From Planctomycetota bacterium (GTDB lineage Bacteria > Planctomycetota > Phycisphaerae > Sedimentisphaerales > Anaerohalosphaeraceae), in NCBI GenBank assembly GCA_003644175.1, contig QNBS01000120.1, forward strand, positions 1 through 7,203: a stretch of DNA of 7,203 nucleotides. Reading direction: 5' to 3'. Below the pieces are notes generated by a model. It saw nothing but the letters and a program-made list of their open reading frames with translations, made no database searches and was not told the origin of the DNA. A program made the position numbers and the translations under genes. Numbering within the stretch: the stretch's first letter is position 1; the number at the start of each line of letters is the position of its first letter. Below are positions 1-5,761 of the stretch, piece by piece.

Positions 1-57
1 GGCATAAGTCTTTGCGGCACAAGGAGTTACGGCAATTTTGCGACGGTTCGGCTTCAT
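1..57 (-). CDS. Start of an unidentified gene overlapping trpC (partial, runs off left edge)
   Basis: An ATG at 57-55 overlaps the trpC stop TGA (56-54) as ATGA, the usual signature of translationally coupled genes. The frame stays open for all 19 codons to the window edge and reads MKPNRRKIAVTPCAAKTYA. This basic start does not resemble the beginning of TrpF or TrpA/TrpB as I know them, so I cannot name it. There is no good Shine-Dalgarno sequence upstream, which fits re-initiation after trpC. The stretch is so short that an open frame could be chance; the ATGA overlap is the main support. Confidence 0.4.
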   Translation of the reverse strand, partial: MKPNRRKIAVTPCAAKTYA

Positions 58-866
58 GCGGGTGGGGCGAACAGGGCTTTGAATTTTTCTTCGATGCTCT
101 TGCTCCGGCACAGGGTTTGGCCGATCAGGACTGCGCCTACGCCAATGTCGATGAGCTTTTCGACGTCGGCGCGGGTCTTTATGCCGCTTTCGGAGACGAG
201 GTGCTTTTTTTTGTCGACCATGTCGGCGAGCCTTGCGGTGGTGTTGAGGTCGACCTGCATTGTTGTCAGGTCGCGATTGTTTATGCCTAAGACGCTGTAG
301 TGCTTCTGTGGGAACCCGACCATGCTGCGAACGGTCATGAGCGACTCGGCGCTGTGGACCTCAACCAACGCGGTCAGCGTAAGCTGGTTGGCCAGGATCA
401 TGAGGTCCATCAGTTCGCCGGGCTTGAGGGCTTCTGCGATGAGCAGTACGGCGTCTGCGCCGGCGGCGCGGGCTTCATAGACCTGGTAGGGATCGATGAT
501 GAAGTCCTTGCGGAGGACGGGCAGTTTGACGACGGCCTTGATTTGGGCGATGTATTCGAGGCGACCCTGAAAGTACTTCTCATCGGTGAGCACGCTTATC
601 GCGTCGGCGCCGCATTCTTCATAAATCTGTGCGATAGCGACAGGGTCGAAATCGGCCCGGATAAGGCCCGCCGACGGAGAGGCCTTTTTGACCTCGGCGA
701 TCACGTTGATAAATCGCCGGTTGCGCTTGGTGACGGCCTTGTAGAAATTGCGGCATTTGGGCATGTCGCCCATCTCCCTGCGCAACTGCTCAAGCGGAAC
801 CAGTGTCTTTTGCCGTTCAACCTCGATCCGCTTGTCGGCTATGATTTTGTCCAGGATATTCGCCAA
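54..866 (-). CDS. trpC: Indole-3-glycerol phosphate synthase
   Basis: A 270-residue protein, normal length for a single-domain TrpC. It catalyses ring closure of carboxyphenylamino-deoxyribulose 5-phosphate to indole-3-glycerol phosphate in cytosolic tryptophan synthesis. The (beta/alpha)8 family motifs appear in order: AEVKKASPSAG (57-67), LRKDFIIDPYQ (118-128), LVEVHS (167-172), LGINNRDL (193-200), LVSESGIK (223-230) and GAVLIGQ (244-250). Residues matching the known catalytic set are E58, K60, K120, E169, N196 and S227, so it should be active. The start is TTG at 866-864, directly after the TGA of the upstream DUF1844 gene. It is chosen because the family usually begins with a helix like NILDKI, which follows at once. 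Only a weak GGGGCGG lies upstream, so translational coupling is likely. No other trp gene is recognisable in the window. Confidence 0.96.
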   Translation of the reverse strand: MANILDKIIADKRIEVERQKTLVPLEQLRREMGDMPKCRNFYKAVTKRNRRFINVIAEVKKASPSAGLIRADFDPVAIAQIYEECGADAISVLTDEKYFQGRLEYIAQIKAVVKLPVLRKDFIIDPYQVYEARAAGADAVLLIAEALKPGELMDLMILANQLTLTALVEVHSAESLMTVRSMVGFPQKHYSVLGINNRDLTTMQVDLNTTARLADMVDKKKHLVSESGIKTRADVEKLIDIGVGAVLIGQTLCRSKSIEEKFKALFAPPA

Positions 867-1262
867 TCAGCCGCCCCGTTCCGAAAGCTGCACAAATAAC
901 ATCCTCAGTTGATGAAGCGTGCTCTCCAGGAGCTTTGCTTCGTCTTCGGTGAGGTTGCCCTTTGTTTTTTCTTCGATCACTCCCAGCGTGTCGATATTGT
1001 ACTTGGCGACGCCCAGATCCGGCGGACGTTCCTTGTCCTGCTCGGTTCCGATCAAGCCCATCGCATAATAAGCCTGCGTGGCGATCATGCTGATCAGGCC
1101 GGTGAAATCCGCATCGGGCATGGGCGGATGCTCTTGTTCTTTTTCTTCGGCCTTGTGTTCGAGTTCTTCTTCCTTTTTCAGGATTTCCTTTTCCTTTTGC
1201 GCCTGGGCCTTCCAGTCTTCATCGACTATTATTTTCTTTTCTTCCTTGTCATTTTCCGCCAT
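867..1262 (-). CDS. DUF1844 domain protein with a charged coiled-coil N-terminus
   Basis: A 131-residue cytosolic protein of unknown function. Residues 1-46 are almost all Lys, Glu, Asp and Gln in a heptad-like pattern, probably a solvent-exposed coiled coil; on the DNA this gives a long purine-rich run on the coding strand. Residues about 50-127 match the DUF1844 pattern: DADFTGLISMIATQAYYAMGLIG, then a stretch ending NIDTLGVIEEKTKGNLT, then an acidic helix and LHQLRMLFVQL. The hydrophobic QAYYAMGLIG piece is too short for a membrane span. The start at 1262 has GGAGG (1273-1269) six bases upstream. It sits 13 bases after the smpB stop and abuts trpC without a gap, so it is the middle gene of a smpB-DUF1844-trpC run. 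The family recurs in planctomycetes and some deltaproteobacteria (from memory); no biochemical role is established that I know of. Confidence 0.9.
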   Translation of the reverse strand: MAENDKEEKKIIVDEDWKAQAQKEKEILKKEEELEHKAEEKEQEHPPMPDADFTGLISMIATQAYYAMGLIGTEQDKERPPDLGVAKYNIDTLGVIEEKTKGNLTEDEAKLLESTLHQLRMLFVQLSERGG

Positions 1263-1275
1263 GACGGGCCTCCAT

Positions 1276-1761
1276 TTAATGTCGGTATTTTTTCAAACTC
1301 CGCGCAACGTCCCTTTTCTGCTGTTGGTCCTGCAGCTTATGTCGTTTATCGTATTGTCTTTTTCCTCTGGCAAGCGCCAGTTCGACCTTCGCCAGCCCCC
1401 TGTCGTTGAAGTATATCCTCAGCGGCACGAGAGTAAAGCCCCGCTGGGCGAGTTTGCCGGTGATTTTTCTGATCTGGGCCTTGTGGAGGAGCAGTTTTCG
1501 CTTTCTGAGCGGCTCGTGATTGTTGCCGGCAGCCTGTGGGTACTGGGCGATCGAGCAGCCGACGAGCCAGCATTCGTCGTTGATTATACGGGCGTAGGAG
1601 CCGGCCAGGACGCCCTGGCCGGCGCGAAGGGACTTGACCTCCGTGCCCAGCAGGACGATGCCGGCCTGGACCTTCTCTATCAACTCAAAATTGTGGTAAG
1701 CCTTCTTGTTGGCGACATGCGGCCCGGAAGGCGATTTCTTCTTGTCAGAGGTCTTTGCCAT
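1276..1761 (-). CDS. smpB: SsrA-binding protein SmpB, reading frame fused to a sulfatase relic
   Basis: Residues from ATG 1761 give a complete 161-residue SmpB, the usual length. SmpB binds tmRNA and brings it to ribosomes stalled on broken mRNA; its C-terminal tail enters the empty mRNA channel. Visible family landmarks are NKKAYHNFELIEK (18-30), LLGTEVKSLRAGQ (37-49), GSYARI (54-59), RKRKLLLHK (86-94) and the tail motif GKRQYDKR (133-140) followed by a basic helix. The oddity is upstream: the same frame stays open through 274 codons of a truncated sulfatase gene from GTG 2583. ATG 1761 is taken as the start because SmpB homology begins just after it; an in-frame ATG at 1770 is an alternative. 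Neither has a real Shine-Dalgarno sequence. A promoter-like pair just upstream may give a leaderless mRNA. I infer that normal SmpB is made from this internal start and that any fusion is a minor product. Confidence 0.95.
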   Translation of the reverse strand: MAKTSDKKKSPSGPHVANKKAYHNFELIEKVQAGIVLLGTEVKSLRAGQGVLAGSYARIINDECWLVGCSIAQYPQAAGNNHEPLRKRKLLLHKAQIRKITGKLAQRGFTLVPLRIYFNDRGLAKVELALARGKRQYDKRHKLQDQQQKRDVARSLKKYRH

Positions 1762-2583
1762 TTGCCGCATGATAACACCGAATGCGGATTTTGCAACCGA
1801 TGCGTTTTGGATATGGGCGATACCGGGGCCGCAGATAATCAAAGGCATGCGGATGCTGTGGTCGTACTGGTTCTGCTTTCCCATCAGGCCGTGCCTGCCG
1901 ACGGCCAGGCCGTGATCGGCGGAGAAGATGATGTAGGTGTTGTCGGCGTAAAGATCGGTCGTGTGCTGGTCAACGGCGTGATAATTGACGAGGCATTTTC
2001 GCGGATTCTCCGCTTTCGGGTCAAAATCGGCAACCTTAGGCTTCCAGTGTCCGCCCTTGGATTTGTCCCACGGTTTCCAGTCAACACCGCCGGGGCGAGG
2101 CCTGTTGTACTGGTCCTTGGCGCCGTACATCCCCTTGCCGATGCTCTCGCCGGACTTGAAACTCTTTGCCAGCGTCAAAGGCCCGTTGTGCCATTTGCCG
2201 GTCACCCAGGTGTTATAGCCCGCCCGGCCAAGAGTCTGTCCCCAGAGCGGCACGTTTTCGATGTCCTTTTGGGCATGATAAAGGTTCAATCCGGAATTCA
2301 GCATCGCCCTGCTGCACACGCAGACCGCACCGGACCAAGAACCCTGATTGAACGCATGTGTAAACGCAGTCCCATTCTTCACAAGCCGGTCGATATTCGG
2401 CGTCTTGACCTGGGGGTTATTGAGCGCATTTACCGAACGAAACGTCTGGTCGTCGGCAAAAAGAAAAAGAAAGTTGGGCCTCTTCCCGGCCGCCGCAAAA
2501 GAAGCACCCGGCAGAGATAAAGCTGCAACGCTCATCCCGCACACTCCTAAAAACTCCCGCCGGGTCCAATTGCATCCACCCAC
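1762..2583 (-). pseudogene. Truncated Tat-exported sulfatase, internally deleted and run into smpB
   Basis: The relic begins at GTG 2583, seven bases after AAGGAG (2596-2591), with a Tat signal (TRREFLG at residues 7-13, hydrophobic stretch, SFA cleavage site). S1/alkaline-phosphatase-fold sulfatase signatures follow: RPNFLFLFADDQT with metal ligands D44-D45, the CxxxR site at 88-92, TGKWH (K130, H132), and SADHGLAVGRHGLMGK (D223, H224, K236). Spacing shows the damage. H132 and D223 are 91 residues apart, whereas family members have roughly 200, so the central part with the conserved PHDPR-type histidine is gone. Homology stops at CGPGI (near 1819), and the whole C-terminal subdomain is missing; unrelated codons then lead into SmpB. 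The active site reads C-V-C-S-R instead of C-x-P/A-x-R. A working enzyme is very unlikely. No stop or frameshift has accumulated, so decay is recent or the frame is maintained. An upstream GTG at 2613 has no ribosome site and would bury the Tat motif. Confidence 0.88.
1769..1796 (-). promoter_or_regulatory. Candidate internal smpB promoter
   Basis: Reading leftward, TTGCAA (1796-1791), a 16-base spacer and TATCAT (1774-1769) resemble -35 and -10 boxes (4/6 and 5/6 to consensus). The -10 ends seven bases before ATG 1761, so transcription would begin at or next to the A of the start codon, giving a leaderless smpB mRNA. That would explain the lack of a Shine-Dalgarno sequence. It lies in the short stretch between the end of sulfatase homology and SmpB, which could be the original smpB upstream region. 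Sequence match only. Confidence 0.4.
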
Positions 2584-2631
2584 TTTCCATCTCCTTGAGC
2601 AACGCCATTGCACAAAAATAATGAATTTGCA

Positions 2632-2660
2632 AGTATATCAACAATCTTGTCGACTGTCAA
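2632..2660 (-). promoter_or_regulatory. Strong sigma70-type promoter for the sulfatase relic/smpB run
   Basis: Leftward: a perfect TTGACA (-35, 2660-2655), exactly 17 bases, then TATACT (-10, 2637-2632), 5/6 to consensus. Transcription should start near 2625, about 40 bases before GTG 2583 with its AAGGAG site. This is the best promoter in the window and reads through the relic into smpB, DUF1844 and trpC. Its -35 box touches the candidate -35 box of the divergent antiporter promoter, so the two may compete for polymerase. Confidence 0.7.
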
Positions 2661-2678
2661 CTGTGGATTTGTTATCAT
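2650..2678 (+). promoter_or_regulatory. Candidate promoter for the antiporter gene
   Basis: Rightward: TCGACT (2650-2655, 4/6 to TTGACA), a 17-base spacer and TATCAT (2673-2678, 5/6 to TATAAT). This would give a leader of about 75-80 bases before ATG 2763. The leader is T-rich (2704-2732) and shows no recognisable riboswitch. Two ACTGT copies two bases apart (2653-2664) lie between the boxes. Moderate match only. Confidence 0.4.
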
Positions 2679-2750
2679 CCCAACGAGGCATTCTGTTTGT
2701 GCGTTCTTTTTTTTGTGATTTTGTGGGTTTTTGGCGATGTCGCCTCCGGC

Positions 2751-2756
2751 AGGAGA
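2751..2756 (+). promoter_or_regulatory. Ribosome binding site deciding the antiporter start
   Basis: AGGAGA, six bases before ATG 2763. The preceding CTCC (2744-2747) can pair with GGAG (2752-2755) across a GGCA loop, so a small hairpin could partly cover the site. Confidence 0.75.
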
Positions 2757-2762
2757 AATGCT

Positions 2763-3761
2763 ATGGGATTCGAGATGAATATGTTCTGGGCGGTTATCGG
2801 GCTGCCCGCCGGGCTGGGCATACTGCTCAAGGGCGCAAACCTGCTGGTTGACGGCGCCGTCGCTCTTGCTGAAAAGCTGGGGGTCAGCCCGCTCATCATC
2901 GGGCTTACGATTGTCGCGATGGGGACGTCGGCGCCGGAGGTTGCCGCAAGTGTTAAGGCGGCGATTCGCAACATGGGCAACGTTGCGATAGGAAATGTGT
3001 ACGGCTCCAATATTGCCAATCTCGCCCTGGTGGGCGGTGCGTGTGCGCTGATCCGCCCGCTGTCGGTAAAGACAGGCGTTCTGCGGCGTGAGTTGCCGGT
3101 AATGCTCATCGTTGCACTGCTGCTGTATCCGGTTTTGGCGGACTTGTCGCTTGGCAGGATCGAGAGCGTCATCCTTCTTTCGATTTTTGTCGGCTTGATT
3201 GTTTTCACTGTTGTAAGTGCGGTTTCCGAGTCGAAAGCAAGGCCCGATGAGGTCAGGCAGGTGAGCGAGCACATCCGCGAAACTACCGGCCACACGGACA
3301 AGCCGATTGTAAAGAGCATCGTATACACCGTGTTGGGCCTTGGCGGACTTGCGCTGGGTGCGCATTTTACGGTCGAGTCGGGCGTCTTCATCGGCGAATG
3401 GGCCGGACTCAGCGAAGCGGTGATCGGCCTGACGATAATTGCAATAGGGACCTCGCTGCCGGAGCTTATGACGTGTGTGGTTGCGGCATTGAAAGGGCAT
3501 GACGATATTTCGATCGGCAATCTTGTCGGCTCGAATGTTTTTAATACGCTGCTGGTGATAGGAACGGCGGGCGCGATCAGGCCGTTTGGGATAACCGCCC
3601 GTCTTGTCGGGGTCGATTACTGGATTATGATCGCGGTAAGCGCGGTCTTTATGCTCATTGCAATCTTTTGCAAACGCATCGGGCGGATCAGCGGAGCACT
3701 CCTGCTCACTGCCTACGGCGCTTACATGGTATACCTGTTCGTATTCACGCCCAGTGTCTGA
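2763..3761 (+). CDS. Calcium/sodium antiporter, CaCA family (YrbG-like)
   Basis: A 332-residue inner-membrane antiporter that probably exchanges Na+ for Ca2+ (or H+/K+; the ion cannot be fixed from sequence). The two inverted alpha repeats are clear. Repeat 1 has GTSAPE (54-59) and GNVYGSN (77-83); repeat 2 has GTSLPE (229-234) and GNLVGSN (252-258). E59 and E234 are the paired ion-binding glutamates of the family. About ten hydrophobic segments surround a charged loop at about 155-185. ATG 2763 is chosen because AGGAGA (2751-2756) lies six bases upstream. The frame is open back to a TTG at 2697, but that start has no ribosome site and would add a second hydrophobic segment. In-frame ATGs at 2775 and 2781 are less well placed. 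It stands alone, divergent from the sulfatase/smpB run and convergent with dsbD. No clear terminator follows on its own strand. Confidence 0.95.
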   Translation: MGFEMNMFWAVIGLPAGLGILLKGANLLVDGAVALAEKLGVSPLIIGLTIVAMGTSAPEVAASVKAAIRNMGNVAIGNVYGSNIANLALVGGACALIRPLSVKTGVLRRELPVMLIVALLLYPVLADLSLGRIESVILLSIFVGLIVFTVVSAVSESKARPDEVRQVSEHIRETTGHTDKPIVKSIVYTVLGLGGLALGAHFTVESGVFIGEWAGLSEAVIGLTIIAIGTSLPELMTCVVAALKGHDDISIGNLVGSNVFNTLLVIGTAGAIRPFGITARLVGVDYWIMIAVSAVFMLIAIFCKRIGRISGALLLTAYGAYMVYLFVFTPSV

Positions 3762-3772
3762 AAAGGCGCAAA

Positions 3773-3786
3773 AAGCGTGTCCGCTT
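3773..3786 (-). terminator. Possible terminator after dsbD
   Basis: On the leftward strand AAGCG-GACA-CGCTT forms a five-pair stem with a four-base loop and is followed by TTT and a second T-rich stretch (the A-runs at 3770-3774 and 3760-3764 on the top strand). It lies about 60 bases past the dsbD stop, in the gap between convergent genes. The stem is short, so efficiency would be modest. On the top strand no T-run follows, so it would not serve the antiporter well. Confidence 0.35.
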
Positions 3787-3844
3787 ACGGTGCGTTGATG
3801 ATTGCTAAATCTTCTTCGAGGCTATGTCCAGAGTCCACTATAGT

Positions 3845-5758
3845 TTATTCTGATTTGACGTCTTTTTTGTTCGGCAGTTTAGTCAGTTCTTTCGTCAAAT
3901 GCTTTCTAATCAGCACACCCGGCAGACGCACCGGCTCGGGATTGTCCGGCAGCAGCAAAATGGTGACCGGCACCCCCGGCTCACGATACACATCCCGCAG
4001 GTCTATCGTCGCCGGATAATCCCTCAGGGTGGTGTCGGCCCGGACGGCGAGCACGCCCTTCTGCTCGATCAGTTCGGCGATGTCTTTTCGGCTGTAGACG
4101 GTCTTTTCGACGGTCTTGCAGCTTAGGCACCACTCGGCCATGAACTCCAGCAGAACCGGCCGGCCCTGGAGCCGGGCCTGGGCAACGTTTTCGGCATTAT
4201 ATTCCTGCCAGTCGATGAGTTCTTTCTTCTCGCCCAGCAGCCACAGCGCCGACAGCACCGCGATTAAGACCGCCACTGTCCGCACTATCCGCTTTCGCAG
4301 GGCGGGCGTCGAGAAGCTCACCCATGTCCCCCACATCCACACGGCGACGGCAAAGCCGACGGCGCAGTAGAGCACGGCAACCGCCCTTGCCTGAGGCAGG
4401 GCCGCCAACATCTTGACGGCGATGATCAGCAGTATGAATCCGATCGCCTGTTTGATCATCTCCATCCACCGACCGGGTTTGGGAATCCACCCCAGCAGTC
4501 CCGGCATCGATGTCAGGATCACGTAGGGACACGCCATCCCCGCTCCGATGAGCAGGATCGCCACGGCGCCCAGCACCAGCGGCTGAGTCTGTGCCCAGGC
4601 AAACGCCGCCGTCAGGATAGCTAAGCTGCAAGGCGTCGCGAGGATCGCCGCGAAGAAAACCATGGCGATCGAGCCGGCGACGCCTTTGGCGCCGGAGGCC
4701 TTGCCGGCAACCGACGATGGTATGCCAATGGTGAAAGTGCCGAACATGAACATCGCCAGCACCACCAGCAGCAGAACCATTGCGATCAGAACGGCTGGAT
4801 TTCGAAAGTGATCGCCCCACTGGAACACCGTGCCAAAACCGACCTGAAGGATTATGTTCGCCAGGGCAAGAGCAACGAAAAACAGCATGATGCCGCCGCA
4901 AAAGGCTAAGCCCAGGGCGATGCTTCGCGCGCGACTTTCCTTTGCCTGTTCCACCAATCGCATGACGATAATGGGAATCACCGGCCAGACGCACGGCATG
5001 AGGTTTAGAACCAGGCCGGCGAGCAGCGCTAACGCCAGCGCAACGACCGTCGCAATCGGCCGCGCCGCTGCGCCAATTTTCGGTTCGGTGCTTTGGGGAA
5101 TTTCAAATGCCGGGGCATCCATCGCAGCGTCGGCTGAAACCACGATACGGGTGAGCAGCTTGTCGAACCGGGGTCTTTGGCACAGACTCTCCGAACAGAC
5201 CGCCCCGTCGAATGAAACGGCAATATCGACCTGGCCCGAAGCGTCCGGGGCGACGGCAAAGGGCACATAGACCGTAAATTCGCCGCTGAAGGCCTGAAGC
5301 TGTTTGCCGGATGATTTGTCAAAGTACAAATGCGACTGGCCAAAGACAGGTTCATCAAACGCCAGTCCGTCGGCCTGGGCCTTGACTTTGAGGTTCATGC
5401 CGCCCGGCGCGGTCTTTGCGTCGGCGTAGAAATGCCACGTGTCCTTGACCTTGAAATGCAAAGCAATGGCCGAGCGGCTTTCCGGACGGACCGCTTCATA
5501 TTGGTGCTCTGCGACTATTTCGACCAGATCATCAAATGCAATGCGACCGGCGCCGGCGCCTTCGGTAGAACCCGCCGCCAAAGATACGAGCACTGCAATC
5601 AATAACGCACGACCAATCGGTGGCAGCCACTGGAGCGCAGCGCAAGTGGATGGCTGGGTCGTGCGCCGCACATCCGGATCGCACCATCCACTTCGCCTCC
5701 GGCTCAGTGGCTGCCACCCGGATACACCGTTAAATGAATGTTTCTTATCCATGCACAT
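3845..5758 (-). CDS. dsbD: Thiol:disulfide interchange protein DsbD (three-domain), N-terminus altered by an inserted repeat
   Basis: A 637-residue membrane protein that carries electrons from cytosolic thioredoxin to periplasmic thiol proteins. Domains in order: signal peptide core (51-63); periplasmic alpha domain (about 75-207) with C188/C193; an eight-helix membrane domain (about 233-508) with C256 in LMPCVWP and C377 in ATPCSLA; and a C-terminal thioredoxin-like gamma domain (about 515-625) with C544/C547 in WCLSC and cis-proline P597. All six relay cysteines are present, so activity is expected if export works. Start ATG 5758 follows GGAGGT (5774-5769, inside the end of zwf) by ten bases and lies three bases after the zwf stop. 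An ATG at 5752 is a second option. Residues 14-47 are encoded by a 100-base palindromic repeat and push the signal core far from the start. Removing them leaves a normal signal peptide (MDKK..., then IGRALLIAVLVSLAAG). No usable in-frame start lies between the repeat and the core. Confidence 0.94.
   Translation of the reverse strand: MCMDKKHSFNGVSGWQPLSRRRSGWCDPDVRRTTQPSTCAALQWLPPIGRALLIAVLVSLAAGSTEGAGAGRIAFDDLVEIVAEHQYEAVRPESRSAIALHFKVKDTWHFYADAKTAPGGMNLKVKAQADGLAFDEPVFGQSHLYFDKSSGKQLQAFSGEFTVYVPFAVAPDASGQVDIAVSFDGAVCSESLCQRPRFDKLLTRIVVSADAAMDAPAFEIPQSTEPKIGAAARPIATVVALALALLAGLVLNLMPCVWPVIPIIVMRLVEQAKESRARSIALGLAFCGGIMLFFVALALANIILQVGFGTVFQWGDHFRNPAVLIAMVLLLVVLAMFMFGTFTIGIPSSVAGKASGAKGVAGSIAMVFFAAILATPCSLAILTAAFAWAQTQPLVLGAVAILLIGAGMACPYVILTSMPGLLGWIPKPGRWMEMIKQAIGFILLIIAVKMLAALPQARAVAVLYCAVGFAVAVWMWGTWVSFSTPALRKRIVRTVAVLIAVLSALWLLGEKKELIDWQEYNAENVAQARLQGRPVLLEFMAEWCLSCKTVEKTVYSRKDIAELIEQKGVLAVRADTTLRDYPATIDLRDVYREPGVPVTILLLPDNPEPVRLPGVLIRKHLTKELTKLPNKKDVKSE
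5619..5718. repeat. 100-bp palindromic REP/MITE-like element inside dsbD
   Basis: Two 35-base arms (5619-5653 and 5684-5718) are inverted copies, matching at 28 of 35 positions by hand alignment. The outer 14 bases (GGTGGCAGCCACTG) and inner 10 bases (AAGTGGATGG) are exact. Each arm tip is itself a small palindrome, GTGGC-A-GCCAC (5620-5630) and GTGGC-T-GCCAC (5707-5717). The 30-base centre contains GTGC-GCC-GCAC. A long cruciform or mRNA hairpin is expected. No clear target-site duplication is visible and the element encodes no transposase, so a mobilised-in-trans repeat (RAYT-type REP or MITE) is the likely class. It is read through without a stop as dsbD codons 14-47. No second full copy occurs in this window. 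Confidence 0.8.
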
Positions 5759-5761
5759 CTG

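Noticed and set aside
300..899. Rightward 199-codon frame opposite trpC
   Set aside because: Antisense to an intact TrpC with all catalytic residues; no ribosome site or motifs.
1134..1260. Strand-biased purine/pyrimidine tract as a structural or replication element
   Set aside because: It is fully explained by Lys/Glu codons of the charged N-terminus of the DUF1844 protein.
1078..2520. Long rightward open frame (480 codons) opposite smpB and the sulfatase relic
   Set aside because: It is antisense to clearly recognisable SmpB and sulfatase codons, has no family motifs, and its composition is what complementary codons of those genes produce.
2740..2750. TCGCCTCCGGC shared with the right arm of the dsbD palindrome: a second repeat relic?
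   Set aside because: Only 11 bases match, with no arm structure around them; GCCGGAGG also occurs within ordinary codons elsewhere in the window, so chance is adequate.
2697..2762. Longer antiporter start at TTG 2697
   Set aside because: No Shine-Dalgarno sequence, whereas AGGAGA is well placed before ATG 2763; the added segment is not part of the family.
2679..2762. Riboswitch in the antiporter leader
   Set aside because: Too short and T-rich, with no conserved cores that I recognise; only the tiny hairpin at 2744-2755 is seen.
2547..3520. Two long leftward open frames opposite the antiporter
   Set aside because: Both are antisense shadows of the antiporter; the predicted proteins are rich in Arg, Ser and Thr with no domain pattern, while the sense strand has both CaCA repeats.
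4197..4994. Leftward 265-codon frame within dsbD
   Set aside because: It is in a different frame of the DsbD membrane domain; its Arg/Gly/His-rich product has no family likeness, and the real frame holds the conserved cysteines.
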